64,000 nt of DNA from Apiotrichum sp. Y4204 (taxonomy: Eukaryota > Basidiomycota > Tremellomycetes > Trichosporonales > Trichosporonaceae), in contig JAMYHL010000003.1 of the NCBI GenBank assembly GCA_025531455.1, positions 806,001-870,000 on the forward strand, read 5' to 3'. Below are positions 33,438 through 46,212 of this stretch, piece by piece. Numbering within the stretch: position 1 is the stretch's first letter; every line of letters begins with the position of its first letter. The notes below the pieces were generated by a model. That model was not told where the DNA came from and ran no database searches. It saw only the letters and a list, made by a program, of their open reading frames with translations. The translations under genes and the position numbers were made by a program.

Positions 33438-34468
33438 GGTGGGTAATAAAATGTGGGAGGAGTGGGTTTGTCTCGCCACTCGAGGGCGCGCGGTTATTAT
33501 ACAGCTTTCCCACTATCTGGTTCTCCTGACGGTAGCGCAGATAAGAACACAGCATGAGGTGGAGCGGAATGCACGAGCTACAGCGAGAGCTAACTGGGTC
33601 AGGCATCATCTGACCAAACGCTGGTGGCGTGCCTGTGGCTTCTCTTGACGACAGTCGGACAACATACATCTCCGGGGACGATTATGTCCTAAACCAGGAC
33701 CCAACCAGGACCCAAAACAGCTACAGTACTATAGTATGATGGAGGAGCTCGGCATGATAGACCAGCTAAGCATTCAAGTCGTACTCTCCCATCACGATGC
33801 GCGACTCGCGAGATCACGCCAATGACGCAACAATGCCGGCAGAGCGCTCCGTGGGCTCATTTTGGCGCACTGCTTCATCTCAGCACAACATACAATATTG
33901 CAATGTCAAACGTCAGCCAAGGCAGGCATTCAAGGTCACATGTCCGACGGTGATGCACGAGGGGGGGAAGGTACTGTCCGAGGTTATTTAGCACTTTTTG
34001 ACGTTATTTTCGCACCTGGTGCAACGTGCAAGACGATGTCGGCTCGATGTGACGACATGATGGATGTGGTCTGGTGGTCGATGGCCTAGTTTGTGACCTC
34101 GTGGCCTTGTGGCCTGTGAACAACGAGGCACGTGCTTGAAGCGCATCATCTATCGAGGCCACTCTCCAGTACCCACCCAAGACTTCTAAGACGATCGAGT
34201 GTCGGCACGACACGACGCGCTCGTTCCCTCCGATCGCGATTCAACAGACATGTTTGCTTGAATTCATAACAAAAGTTTCTTCCAGATTTCACTTCAATTG
34301 TTTCAGATACTGTAGTTCACAACGATACAATACGGCTGCCAGCAGCGGAGGGGTGGTACATGGCGTGCGGACTGACCGTCAGAGGTTTGCGGTCTGGCAC
34401 GCGGCGCTGCGGCAGCGCCGTTGGGGGGTACGGGGCACGACTGGCTGGCGTTCTGTTCTCTGCAGAGA
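33438..34468. other. Intergenic between small membrane-tail gene and AMS1 3' end
   Basis: About 1 kb; promoter of the small gene and AMS1 terminator. No gene seen. Confidence 0.5.
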
Positions 34469-37400
34469 CTAGAGCTTGATCCAGCCGTCGCTGCCCTCGC
34501 GGCGGACGGCCTTGGCGTCGAGCGTGAGGCGCACACTCTTGATCTCGTACCCGCGGAACGACAGGTCGAGTTCGGCGTCGCCAGCGTCCATCGAGCCCAT
34601 CGGCACGTCGGCAATATGGTCCTCGAGGAGATTCACAATCTCCGCCTTGGTGACTGCGAGGCCCGCTCTGCGCCGTCAGCACAAACCTAGACATACTTTT
34701 ATAACTTTTCACTCACATTCTCAGCTTGGCGCGCGCGTGACCGCCGTACTGCTCGAACAGGCGGAGGATGAGCGTCCTGTCCTTGGCGGACGAGTGTACG
34801 TCGTCCTCGCCGCGCTTGATCGTCTCGAGGACGACGTTGCGCGCACCGTGTACGGAAAAGTGTGTGGGCGGTGGCGAGGCGGCAGCAGAGGCGAGACGGA
34901 GGTGGTGCATCGGCGAGTTGAAAGCGTACGCGACCTGGCTGACGTCGCTCTGGCTGAACGTGCCCTCGTGCGGGAGGATGGCAAACGAGAACTGGTGCTT
35001 GCCCTCGTCGCACATGTCGTCCGGCATCGTCGGCCCACGGAGGAGCGACAGGCGCATGACATTGCCCTCGGTCGCATAGCCGTACTTGCAGTCGTTGATA
35101 ATCGCCACACCGTAGCCGTACTCGGACAGGTCCGCAAACTTGTGCGCACAGACCTCAAACTTGGCAGCGTCCCAGCTCGTGTTACGGTGCGTCGGGCGCT
35201 GGAGCGTGCCGAACTGCGTGTCGTAGGTCGCCGTGTCGCTGTGGATGTCCATCGGGAGCTCAAACTTGAGGAACTGGTGCTTCTCCCACCAGTCGGCGCG
35301 CGCGTCGAAGCGGATCATGCTGCGCGAGTTGGGCGCAAGCGACGCCTTGATGGCGTCAAGCGAGATCTCAAACTCGATGTGGCTCTTATTGATCTTGAGG
35401 CTGGCGAGCAGACTGCCACGCAGCGGGCCATTCTCCTTGACGCGCACAGTGTCAAACTTGAGATGCGTCTGCTTCTCGAGATGGAAGTAGTCGACATCCC
35501 AGGCGTCCCAGTAGTTGGGGTGGTCCTCCATGATGACAAGACCACCAGTCTGGCCCTTGGGAATAACCTCCTTGTCGAGCTCAACGTCGTAGATGCTCGT
35601 GATGCGGCCGTCCTTGATCTTGAGCTTGATCCACTGGTTGGCGAGCTCAAAGGCAGATGGGCCGGTCTGGGTGGCGGACACGCGACCAGTGTCGGCGTAC
35701 AAGCCCTTGGAAACTGCAAGCGCTTCGTCGCCAGCCTCGAGGAGGATGTATCCGTGCTTGCCGTCGCTGGACACCTGGGCTGAGTGGGTGCGCACCGAGG
35801 GGTGCTCTGAAAGCGGCACCTTGATGACCTCGTGGCGGGCGTAGCCCGGAAGAGTGTTGATAGCCACAATAGACGGCTTGCCAGTGACAGTCGCGTTAGG
35901 CGCAAGCGCCGCGGTGTCCTTGTGGATGACGTCCCACGCGTCGCGGATGACCTTGCCAATGGTCTTGTGGATCTTGGCATACTTCTCCTCGGCGTCGTCG
36001 TACACCATGTGGATGGAGGATCCGGGAAGGACGTCGTGGAACTGGCAGAGCAGGAGGTCCTCCCATGCCGCATCGAGCTTGGCCTTGGGGTACTTGTACG
36101 ACGGGTGGTGGATGGACGCCATGGCGGTAGCATACTCTGCCTGGCGGAGGAGGATCTCGCACTTGCGGTTGTGGCGCTTGATCGAGCCGTGGGACGTGTA
36201 CGTCGCGCGGTGGATCTCGAGATACAGCTCGCCGCGCCAGATGGGGAGCTTGTTGCCGTTGTCCGTCTCCTCGCGAATCGCATTGTAAAAGTCGTGGAAG
36301 TTGCCGCCCATCTTGACGAGCGGCATCTGGCCACCCGCCTCGGTCGACTTGCCGACTGCGCGGATACGGCGGAGCTTCTCGAGCATTGGAGGCGTGGGGC
36401 CACCACCACCATCGCCGTTGCCGAACAGCAGCAGCGCGTGGTTGGTGACCTCGAGGTTGCGGTGGTTGGTCATTGCGCGGCGGATGTCGCTGACGTAGCA
36501 TTGCGAGTTGTAGTTGTTCACCGGTGTCATGTGAGCAAGCACCTGGGATCCGTCGAGACCGACCCAGTTAAAGGTTGAGTGGGGGAACGAGTTGGTGGCG
36601 TTCCACGACAGCTTCTGTGTGAAGAAGTTGGGAGCACCCGAGAGACGCGAGATCTGCGGCAGCTGGGAAGAGTAGCCGAATGTGTCGGGAAGCACAAACG
36701 TCGTGGAGCGCTTGCCGAAGCGGCTCTCGTAGTAGCGCTGGCCGTAGAGGAACTGGCGGACGAGTGCTTCTCCCGAAGGCATGTTCGTGTCCATCTCGAC
36801 CCACGTGCAGCCGACATACTCGAACTGGCCGTCCTTGATCTTGGCCTTCATGCGGTCGAAGAGCTTGGGATACAGCTGCTCCGTCCACTTGAACTGCTGT
36901 GCTTGCGTAGCACTGAAACGGTGCTCGGGATAGCGCTCCATAAGGTCAAGCTGGGTGGACCACGAGCGCGCCGACTTTTGCTGTGTGACCGAGAACGGCC
37001 AGAGCCAGGCAGTGTCGATGTGGCTAATGTCAGAATGGATGGTCAATGCAATTGGCTCACCAGTGGCCAATGGCCCAGAGCGTTCCCTGCTGCTTGCCGG
37101 CTTCCTTGCTCTCGTCCTCGCTGGTCTTCTCCCAGTCCTTGCCATACACGCGCTCAGCGGTCTTGCGGACATCGGGAAGCGAGGAGAGCTCGCCCTCGCG
37201 GAAAACGTTCATCATCTCGTTGGCGGTCCACTTGGCCCGGTTGTGGAGCGTCGAGTCGCCGGGCATCTCGTGGTACACCTCCTTGAGAATCTCGTGGTCC
37301 CACATTGTGCGCCTGGGGTTAGAGCTCGAGAAGATTGTGATATCTCACCAGGCATCCTGGTTGACGGCGATGAGGTCGCAGCTGTTCAGGCGGTAGTAGC

Positions 37401-38374
37401 GATTGGGCTGGGGTCAGATAAACATGCTTGACTACCTGACTCACGTCCGGCGCATTCTCCCCGTTCTGGCCAAACATGGCGTTGCAGCTGGCCTCAATAA
37501 CATAGTGCCCGACGCCGGCCTTGCGGTGCTCCTCGGGGATGATAAACTCGACGCGGCGGTCAATGCTAAACCCGCCCGTGAGGCCTGGTGTGAGCCGGGT
37601 CCGTCGAAGCGTCAGCTCTTACCGTGGTAGATGTTGCCCTTGGGGTCAAAGACCATGGCCTCGCCGGAGCAGTCGAACTCGACTGGATGTCAGATCTGGA
37701 CCATGTGTGATCTATGCGCTCTGCCCAGACTCACGCTGCACGCGCTCATACTTTGCCCAGTCCTTGGGGATGTGCACCGTGACTTTAAACCAGTGGTTGG
37801 TCTGCAATCAGCCTCTGCAAATCTCGTAAGTCTCATCTCTCACCCAGCTGGGACCGAACGACTGGCCCTTGTACGCGGGGATAAACTTCTGCTTGATGGC
37901 CTCGTCGAACGGCGGCTTGCTGAGCCCCGGCGCAGACCACACCTCGATCTCGACGTGCTTGGAGTCGTCGAGGCGGTGCGCATAGTGCAGCGCTGAGAGG
38001 TTGTAGTCTTTAAAGTGGCCGCCCTGGAGTGAGTGCGGGTTCTGGCGGCTTCATCAAGCGTATTTTAGCCAGGTATGAACCCGGCTGGAGCACTCACGAC
38101 AAACTGGTCGAGACGGCCCCACAGCTGCCCGAGATGCTTGTAGCCTGCTGTCAGATGGGTGTCCAAACGATGTCCATCTCCGTGTCGGTGCCGTCTCCAT
38201 CTCCATCGCCATATCATGTTGCCACTGATTGCCACTATCACCCCCCGCCCCAGCTGCCCACCCTTTCCCCGCCGCCACGTTTGCCACCGCTCACTCACGC
38301 GCCTCGTTGTTGAGCTGCGGGTAGCGCTCGTCCGGGTGCTTGTCCTTGTTCTTGTCCGTGCTCTGCGGCCCCAT
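34469..38374 (-). CDS. AMS1: Vacuolar alpha-mannosidase, GH38
   Basis: Ten exons, reading 38374..38299, 38144..38098, 38023..37844, 37801..37735, 37682..37623, 37584..37445, 37407..37349, 37312..37061, 37023..34717, 34667..34469; 1128 residues. Ams1 trims mannose from free glycans in the vacuole and reaches it by the Cvt/autophagy route. The zinc site GHCHIDTAWLWPF is at about 292-304 and only appears after splicing the 37-nt intron 8. The nucleophile motif LPDTFGYSSQLPQ has Asp407; HALLLFGNGDGGGGPTPPML and CQFHDVLPGSSI are further GH38 blocks. Upstream, FGPSWTNHWFKV and LEFDCSGEAMVFDPKG match the Ams1 N-terminal domain. All nine introns (36-154 nt) restore frame. No signal peptide, as expected for the cytosolic precursor. 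Confidence 0.95.
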
Positions 38375-38789
38375 GGTGGATGCTGTAGAGTGGATGGATG
38401 GATGGAGGGGAAAGCAACAGCAAGATGGCGGTGATTGCTTCTGCACCGTGTACGCGTGTCTCTCTCCGGTCTCTCTCTCCTCCGCTTCAAAGGTGCGCAG
38501 TTGGGAGCTGCACTCAGAGATGCGCACATGACGTCTGCTACCCGCCGCCGTTACCGCCCACAAGCGGTAGATGCGGGGTAAAATCCGGGGTATACAGTGG
38601 CAATTCCTCATCGTAAAGTCCATTCTCGGCATTCCCGACATTCATCACCGCAACATCCACCACATCCACATCGAGACGAATCTCCATCTCGCCACTCTAC
38701 TCTACACCACCTCTCCAGGCCTGGAGGCTAGGCCCGAAGCGCACACGCCAGCAGCCAAGTCTCCAGGCCACAAAACACCAAAGGAGAAA
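38375..38789. promoter_or_regulatory. Divergent promoter, AMS1 and the LRR-like gene
   Basis: 415 bp between divergent start codons; no gene inside. CAT/CACC-rich leader before 38790. Confidence 0.5.
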
Positions 38790-40176
38790 ATGCCAAAACA
38801 CTCCCTCACATTCAAGCACTTTCTCGGCGCACCCGCGCGCACCGAGCCGGCGCGCCGCGACCGCGAGCGCAGCGTCAACGAGCTCCTGAGTAATTCTCGA
38901 CAGGCGCAGCCGGTAGCTCCCGTCATTCCCACCAGCGCACCGCCGTCAGACCGCGAGCGCCCACCACATTGGGGCGACGGCGATGTGCATCCGTAGGTAT
39001 ACTCCCCCAAGCCATCATTAACGCCAGTGCCGAGCTGCTACGACGAGAACAGGTCGCGCATGCGCGCGCAGCGCGCGCCGTCGCTGGCCCGGCGCCACCG
39101 CGCTCCTGGCGGCAAGGACGGGAGAAGGTGGCGCCGCCGCCGGAGAAAGTCGAGGATGCGGGGTTCGTCGCGCGCGAGATGCGGGTAGCTGCGGCGTTTC
39201 TCGCGCCTGACCGCGAAGCGCAGCAGGAACCTTTAGCCGCGCCGCCGCCGCTGACGCTTGTCCGCATGTGTGTCGGGGTGGTTATTGACACGATTGAGAT
39301 GCGCCACTCGACGGCCGAGCACTCTGCGGGGGAGATGGCCGAGGCGATGCTGTACGCTGCGCGCGAGCTGAGTGTCGGTCTCCGGGGGCGGATTCTCGCC
39401 GAATCGGCACTGCGCCCCCTCAAGCTCGGTGACGGCGCAATCCGCGTGTTGCTGGACTACGAGCGGCGTGAGGGGAAGACGGAGGGTGAGGAGGGGGACG
39501 GGAATGACAGCCCAGTGAAGGACACGGAGAGCACGGATACCGACCCAGACTGGGACGAAGATCCCGCCCCAACGCTCTCGCACCTCTCGCTCGCGGGCCA
39601 CCCTGCGCCGCTCCGCCTCCTGCAGGACGTGCCCCGCCTGCACGCACTAAGCCTCACGAGCGTAGACCTCGCATTCGCGACTCTCCCCCCGCTGGACCGT
39701 GTCGTCGCCGCTCTACCAGCTGCGCTCCGCGCACTCGGACTCGCGGGCGCGCGCAGCGCCGAGGGCTACGCGAGCTGGGAGCGCGGGCTCGGCGTGCTGG
39801 CTAGGAAGATGAATGTGTTGCAGGTGAGTGCAGAGCGGATGGGGTCCATGTACCGAGGGTAAGGCGCCTATGCGCGCACCTCCACAGGTACCCCCTGGTC
39901 AGAACAACATGCACTATTAGCAGCTACGTTGTTTTCCATAACTGTCCGCAGCATCCCCCCTGACTGCAGGTCCTGGACATTTCGCACCTCCCGATCCTCC
40001 CGCATCCGGTCCTGCACGCGCTCTTCGGCACGCCCGCAACGCTGCCCTCCCTCCGTCGCCTGGGTATGCGGGGCAACCTCGGCCGCGGAGAGGGGGAGGG
40101 GGAGAGCCTCTCGCGCGCAATGGTCAAAGAGGCGGTTAATCGGGGGAGGAGGCGGTGGGTCGATATCGCGTTTTAG
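38790..40176 (+). CDS. Hypothetical protein with LRR-like C-terminal half
   Basis: Three exons, 38790..38992, 39028..39823 and 39970..40176, with introns of 35 and 146 nt; 401 residues. The start gives MPKHSLTFKHFLGAPAR, and each junction keeps the frame. Residues 1-100 are Arg/Ala/Pro-rich. The second half has irregular leucine-rich units: LSHLSLAGHPAPLRLLQDV, RLHALSLTSVDLAFATLP, LPAALRALGLAGARS, and after splicing VLDISHLPIL and LPSLRRLGMRGN. An acidic Asp/Glu/Thr-rich loop (about 235-260) interrupts the units. It may be an F-box-like or other LRR adaptor, but no F-box is seen. Function unknown; real-gene status rests on codon bias, clean introns and the continuing LRR pattern. Confidence 0.75.
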
Positions 40177-42370
40177 ATTGCATTGCATTGCTTTTGGTAT
40201 GGGCTTGAGGCTTGAGTTGGGGTGGTACTTGCCGGAGAGACTGCTGACCGGACTGATCGAATGGAGAGATGACAGCTCTCAAGCGGATAAGCTGACCAAC
40301 TCAACTCGCAGCTCGCAGCTCGCAAATCGCAACTCCCCCAATCCCACCAGCTTCCCCCGCTCTCACATCTATCCGTTTCCCGAGGTCTTAGCGCGCTTCA
40401 CTTCACACACGTGAGCCACATCTGAGCGCGGTACACACCTCAAACGTCGGCGCTCGCGCTCGAAGATAATGTGAAGGAATGTGACCGAGACGGAGATGGC
40501 TGGTCAAGCCTGGCCATGCCGTGCTTAGGTCCGTGATTGTGGTCGTGTTCGTGAGAGGAACGAAACTAGACGAAGTCAACCATATCCCAGATCCGATCTC
40601 GCTGATATCTGTTAACTCAACAGCACTCAACAGCATACCCACTTCCCACCCGGTGCCTCACCTAGCACAATACAAAATGCCATAGCACGCGAACTCGCGA
40701 TACGACCCATTGCCGTCACTTGATTCACGCCCGCGGCACTCGTAACTGATGCGGAGCCTGAGTCTGAGCCAACGTTAGGCTAGGAGGTGATAGGCGTGGC
40801 GGTCAGCATCATGTATGGCGGCCACCGGGGTTCAGCGGGGACATGGGCGCCGAGTTGATCCGACATCACTTGTGAGTGCTGGGTGGAGAGGTTTGGCCCG
40901 CCTATCCCCGATTCTAACCTCTGTCTTCTGATCACTGCGACCTCACCGGTCCCCGACCCCTGATTCCAGCCTTGCGACAGTTACGCCGTGCGTGACGCCC
41001 CCCAACGACGTGGTACTCTGGGGACACTCTGAAGGGAAAGAGGAGAGGGTGGCGACTCCCGCTGGAGTTCGCAATCGTAACGTACAACCTACTCTCGCCT
41101 CACAATAGCGGCGACGGCGAAGAACCGCCGCCGAACTCCCTCCCCCCATCCCATAATAGGCTCCAGAGTTGGCTCCATCCAAAGTTTAGCACGGGCGTGA
41201 AACGCCGTCCAAGCTCTCCGGCCTTGACGACCGCGAAATCCGCAAAGCTAGGTTGTCAACGCCACGTGCGGGTGATGCGGGTGATGCGGGTGGAACGATA
41301 ACGGTTGAACGATAACGGTTGAAAGATGACGGGGTGGGGCAACGAAAACGATTAACGATCGCGGTCTTGATGTTGATATCGGTTTTGATGTAGATGTTGG
41401 TCTTGAGTGCTGGTTAGGAGATGTCAGTCCGATATCAGTCCAATATCGTCCAGATCCTAGGTCAGCTCCCTGCATCTCTAATGACCTCCCGCCGTATCCA
41501 TTCCTCTCCCAGGGGTGCTCCGAGGCAAAGAAGAGCAAGACTAGATTATTAGAGTTCCGGATGTCGTGACGACGGGGGGAGCAGACGACGGGGGAGCAAC
41601 AAAAGTTAGAGCAGAGAACCAAGAACGAAAGGAACAGGTCCAGATAGATTTTAAGCCTTTGACCCTTTTCTCTACTTTTTTTTTTTTTTTGCTGCACACT
41701 GTTTTTTTTTTTGCGTTTGGACGAGTTGTCACGTGGAAAACCGTGTAAACGCGGCCAGCTCGGCCAGGCGGGCAGGCGCTGGCATGGCGCTGGCACTATG
41801 CGATACGCGGGATCCTCTGCCGATCTGCCGATCTGCGGATCCCGCGCGAATCTCTTCCCTACACCATGGACGATGCATTCTGCTCCTCCTCTGTACGTCT
41901 GCTTCTCTCGGAACTCGTTTCAACTGCAACACAACCCACTTCTTTGTAACCTGACAGCATTCAACAACAACACCCCTCTCCTTGCATCGCATCTCATCCC
42001 CCTCCTCTTCTCTTCTCACTCTCTCAACTCTTCCATTGCACTCTCGGTCTCACTCACACCAAGCCACACCCTCATCATCAACGTCCTTCGTTATCGCTTC
42101 TCCGCGCCCCCATTTTACAGCCCATTATCAGAACGCCCTAACGCCTGAGACAATCCACCACCGCGCGGTCTCTAGAATTGTTAGCGCCGGGCACTGTTGG
42201 CACGTTGATTTTTTATTTTCCGTGCAGACACGTCACACGGTGTACCAGTACTAGCCACTAGCACTACACGCATCTAGTCACCGCCAGTGTAAATCGCGCG
42301 CCGACCCATCCCGACCCCTCCACCGCGTCCGGTCACCACCACCACTTTTTCCCATTCCCTCTTCTGCACC
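40177..42370. other. Long intergenic region with short direct repeats and T tracts
   Basis: 2.2 kb without a credible gene. Contains direct repeats (41268-41325), two T tracts (about 41674-41714) and CT-rich leader from 41850. An ATG at 41866 followed by a good donor (GTACGT, 41893) and an acceptor ending at 41957 may be an upstream exon or a spliced 5' UTR of the gene at 42371; I cannot connect it in frame. Confidence 0.5.
41268..41325. repeat. Two adjacent short direct repeats
   Basis: GCGGGTGAT occurs about three times in tandem, followed by two perfect copies of GAACGATAACGGTT. Non-coding. Confidence 0.8.
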
Positions 42371-43399
42371 ATGCCCAAAAACGAGATCTTCGACACCATG
42401 GAGCGCGGCTACTCGGACACATCGCTCCACGCGCGCAGCCGCGACAAGGAGCGGCCGCTGAGCGGGCCGTCCGCCTCCGCCGCTGCTGATGTCGAGTACA
42501 AGTCGCGCGGGCCGCGGCGGCTCAACCTTGATGCGCTGGGCCGCTCGATCGCCGCGCGAGGGATGCGCGCCTTGCGGCGAGGCAACCTGCCGTTCTTGAT
42601 CGTGTTCATGACGTGAGTTGATTGGGAGCTTGCAGCCGGAGGTAGTATTGTCTGCAGGTTGGGCTTTGTTTTCTCGGTTACTTGAGCTGACGCCGCGCCT
42701 GCCCTCTTACCCGCATATAAACTACTGCACTTCTCTTCCTCGACCATCCAGCGCGCTGTTCATCTTCTTTGGAGCACTCGCGGGCATCGGCTACGTGGAC
42801 CCCGAGGCGCAGGCGCCGACGGCGGAGAGCGCGTTCGTGATGGGCGGCCCGGTCGGGGACGTCGTCGAGGGCCGCAGGCTGCGCGAGGCGGCCATGGCGG
42901 CACAGGCGGAGCAGCGCGCGCTCGAGCAGCAGTGGCAGCGGAAGCAGCGCCCAAATGCGGTGAGTCGTGGGTGACCGTGGGGCGGAACGCTTGATAAGGT
43001 TGTGTGCTGTGGGTACGCGTTGGATCGAAAGCGTGGCAGGCTCCACGCGATCTCGATCTGCGCGTTCGCGCGCCCAACGCGTCGTACACCGTATCACATA
43101 ATCTAGAATCAGCACTTTCGTCCCTACGCTCCACACAATTCTCAGAGTTTGGCTGACCCCAGGGCGCATGGATGAACAAGCAGCGCAACGACGGCGCGGT
43201 GCGCGCAGGCCAGATGCCCGAGGAGGATTACGACAACATTCCCGACGGCCCGATCGTCGCCGACGAGGCAAACACCGAGCCGGAGCCCGCGCCGGCAGTG
43301 GAGGAGGAGCCGGAACCGATCGTCGCCGACGAGGAGCCGCTTCAGGAGGACGAGCTGGAGCTCAAGGTGCACCACAACCACGAGCACGACGAGGAGTAA
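42371..43399 (+). CDS. Small single-pass membrane protein of unknown function
   Basis: Three exons, 42371..42612, 42752..42959 and 43163..43399, with introns of 139 and 203 nt; 228 residues. The N-terminal 70 residues are basic (RSRDKERPLSG, RGPRRLNLDALGRS). One membrane segment spans the first splice site: LPFLIVFMTALFIFFGALAGIGY (about 73-95). A short helical coiled region follows (LREAAMAAQAEQRALEQQW), then a strongly acidic C-terminus (PEPAPAVEEEPEPIVADEE) ending HHNHEHDEE. The positive-inside rule suggests a cytosolic N-terminus and luminal acidic tail, with a cytosolic basic stretch like type II Golgi proteins. I do not recognise a family. Confidence 0.8.
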
Positions 43400-44085
43400 T
43401 GGCAGGATGTGTAGCGCTCTAATGACATTGCTTTCGTTACCATCAGCCCAGCGCCCATCCATCGCCAGCACTCGAGTCGCAGGTCACGACTCGGCGCCCA
43501 CCCAGGACACTACATACATCATTATCTCCATTTTCCACATGCACTCTTGGTCTCCCTGTACATGTGTCTAGTATGGCACCATCAGCTCGTGCCGGCCTCC
43601 GTATCTCGTCATGTTCTAGCTCTTGACTCGCCCATCACTTCGATCAGTTATCACATGCCGATTGCTGCACTCTGCGCACACTGCACTCATGCACTCACAT
43701 GTTCGCACCTGCTGCCCTCGGCACTCCAGGCCCTCCACGCAGTCGCGTCGCCGCACGGACAGACCTCCGGCCCGTGTGGCCGTGTGGCTCTCCGGCCCGT
43801 GTGGTCGAGTGGTCCACACTCCCCGTGTCCGCACCCATCAGCGAGGAGCCAGGTTTGGGCCGTAGACGCAGACAGCTGATAATACTATAACCATCACTTG
43901 GGTATCCTCATCCTCATCTGCAAAGTCCCATCCCGCCAAGTCCCGCTCAGCCAAATCTGGACTCTCACCAAGTTATTGACGTCATCCGCCAGAAGTCCGC
44001 CTCGCGACCCAGCGTTCCAGACCAACACCAAAACACGAGACAAAGAAACCCACTTACTCGAGCTACGCGCGATCTCACGATCTGC
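43400..44085. other. Intergenic before the DUF726 gene
   Basis: 686 bp; 3' UTR on the left and promoter on the right. A repeat of GGCCCGTGTGG occurs near 43769 and 43794. No gene seen. Confidence 0.5.
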
Positions 44086-46212
44086 ATGGTGTTTGGACTG
44101 TCCATCCCGCGCACAATGTTCGCGACCCCCACTCCCATCCCCACTCCCGCCCCCGATTCTCCCGACATCAAGCACAGTCCGAAAAAGGAGGCCGGGCAGG
44201 AAGTCCTCCCCGCCGCGCTGCGCATCGTCCTGGGTCTCGCGGCCGTGAGCGCCGCCCAGCGCCCGCCGGCCGGCGCCGAGTGGTTTCACGGGGGCGGGGT
44301 GGACGCGTGGCTCGCCAACCTCCTCCATCTTCTAGATCTCGAGCGGGACATGCTCCCATGCGACGTTGAGCCCGAGGACGTTGCGCGCGCCGCCTCTGAT
44401 CGCGGCGGGTGGAGCGACGCGGAAAGGGAACGCATCGCAAAGTGTCTTATCCAAGCGGCCCTCCTCCCTGAGAAAACTCAATCCCAATCACCATCACCAT
44501 CTTCATCTCCGTTATCGCCGAAATCCCCCCAATCGCCAACCCCGCGAGTCGCGTACTCGCCCGTCGCGCGCGCCGTCGCGCACCGCACGCTCGCGCTGCT
44601 CGGCCTCGACTCGGCGCTCCTCCCCCGCGTCGAGGCTGCGGTTGGCGCCGGCCTCGCCGCCGCGCTGGAGCTGGAAGGGACGGAGCGGACTGCGAAGAGC
44701 GGATGGCGCCTCGGACGCGGGTTTGGTGAGTTTCTCGCGTGGGTTGATCTCTGACGGTAGCCACGGGTGCAGGGGTTGTGGTTGGCGGCGTGCTTATCGG
44801 CGTCACTGGCGGGCTTGCGGCACCTGCCCTGGCGGGTTTCCTTGCGCCGCTTGGCCTCGGCACAGTGTTATCCGCGACTGCGGCGCCAATGGTGCTCGGG
44901 ACGCTGTTCGGGCTGACGGGGGGCGGGCTCGCGGGGTGGAGCGTCGAGCGATGGTGGGGCATCGACGAGTTTGGCTTTGTGGAGGTGTCGGCGGGCACGC
45001 GGCCGAGCGAGGACGAGGTGGACGACCTGCGGGGCGACTGGGGTGCGGAGAACAAGGACGAGGATGAAGAGGATGCCGAGGCACGGAGAGAGGTCGCGCG
45101 CGTTAGGGCCGAGGTCCTTGGCCGCCTTGCCGACTCTGAGTCGGCCGAGGGGAAGAGCACGCTTCTTACGCGCCATCCGACACTCACGGTACGCGGCTAG
45201 TTTTATCCCTCTTCTGACGGCAGGCTACGATCGTCGTTCCCGGACTCCTCAAGTCGCGCACCGAGGCGCTGGCCGCCTGGCGCGCGGTGTGTTCCCCGAC
45301 CGGCGCACTTCCCTCTCTATCTGGGCGCGCCACTGACGATTCGGACGCAGGCTCGCCGGTATCGCCACACTCCCCATACTCCCCATACTCCCCATACTCC
45401 CCATATTCGCCCTACTCCCCGCTGCCGTATACAGCCTCGGACGTGCCGACGGGCCTAAAAGACGGGAGGGACGTGTTTGTCCTGCGCTGCGAGAGCGCCG
45501 CGATGCTGGCTACGGGCCGCGAGGTCGAGGCGTGGACGGCGCGCCTCCCCGGAGATGATGCGGCCGCGCTTCCTCTGTGAGTGGAGGAACGTATGTGTGT
45601 CTGATAGCAGGACGGTGGATAAAGCAGCAACGAGTGTCGATAGCGCGTGGACCAACGCGCAGGCTACGGCGGTCAAGGCGGGGCGCCTGCTCGGCGATGT
45701 GCTCGCGCAGCGCGTACAGGGTGAACGGCCGGTGGTTCTGGTGAGTCTGGATCATACCCGAATGCTGAGCACTTGATGCGTTTTAGCTGTCAAGTCCGAA
45801 CACATGTAGTCCGGCCTACTGACAGCAGATCGGCACGTCCGTAGGCGCACTCACGGTGCTACATGCACTGCAGCACCTCGCGACACTGCCGTGCCCGCCA
45901 CTGGTGGAGAGCGTGTTCCTCATTTCTCTCCCGTCCTCACCAACAGACGAAGAGTGGGCCGCTGCGCGGCGCGTCACCGCCCGCCGCCTCGTCAACGCGT
46001 GGTCCGATAGAGACTTCGTCCTGGCGGCTGTTGGGCGCCTGCACGAGGCCGTGAGAGGGGATGTGAATGGAAAAGCGGCAGATGTCGCCGGGCTCGGACC
46101 CGTGCGCCAGCGGGGCGTCGAGGACGTCGATGTCAGCGATGCTGTTGGTGGACACCTCGAGATCAACGCGCGCATTGCCGAGGTGCTCGAGCTCATCGAG
46201 GTTGATGAGTAG
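44086..46212 (+). CDS. DUF726/TMCO4 family membrane protein
   Basis: Five exons: 44086..44725, 44773..45188, 45224..45576, 45611..45740, 45829..46212; 640 residues. The family (yeast Mil1, human TMCO4) has an alpha/beta-hydrolase-like core. Glycine-rich hydrophobic segments VVVGGVLIGVTGGLAAPALAG and TLFGLTGGGLAGWS form a hairpin or two membrane passes (about 215-275). After splicing, TIVVPGLLKS and RPVVLIGTSVGALTVLHALQ follow; the latter is the nucleophile elbow (G-T-S-V-G). Near the end, ESVFLISLP and RRLVNAWSDRDFVLA fit the remaining fold, with Asp-rich and His positions as in DUF726. A (SPY)n repeat from a 9-12 bp minisatellite sits in exon 3. Introns are 47, 35, 34 and 88 nt. Yeast Mil1 binds the clathrin adaptor; the enzyme activity is unproven. 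An ATG at 44116 could also serve as start. Confidence 0.88.
45366..45421 (+). repeat. 9-bp tandem repeat encoding (Ser-Pro-Tyr)n
   Basis: At least five copies of CCCCATACT or close variants inside exon 3 of the DUF726 gene; it encodes a run of SPY triplets. Confidence 0.85.
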
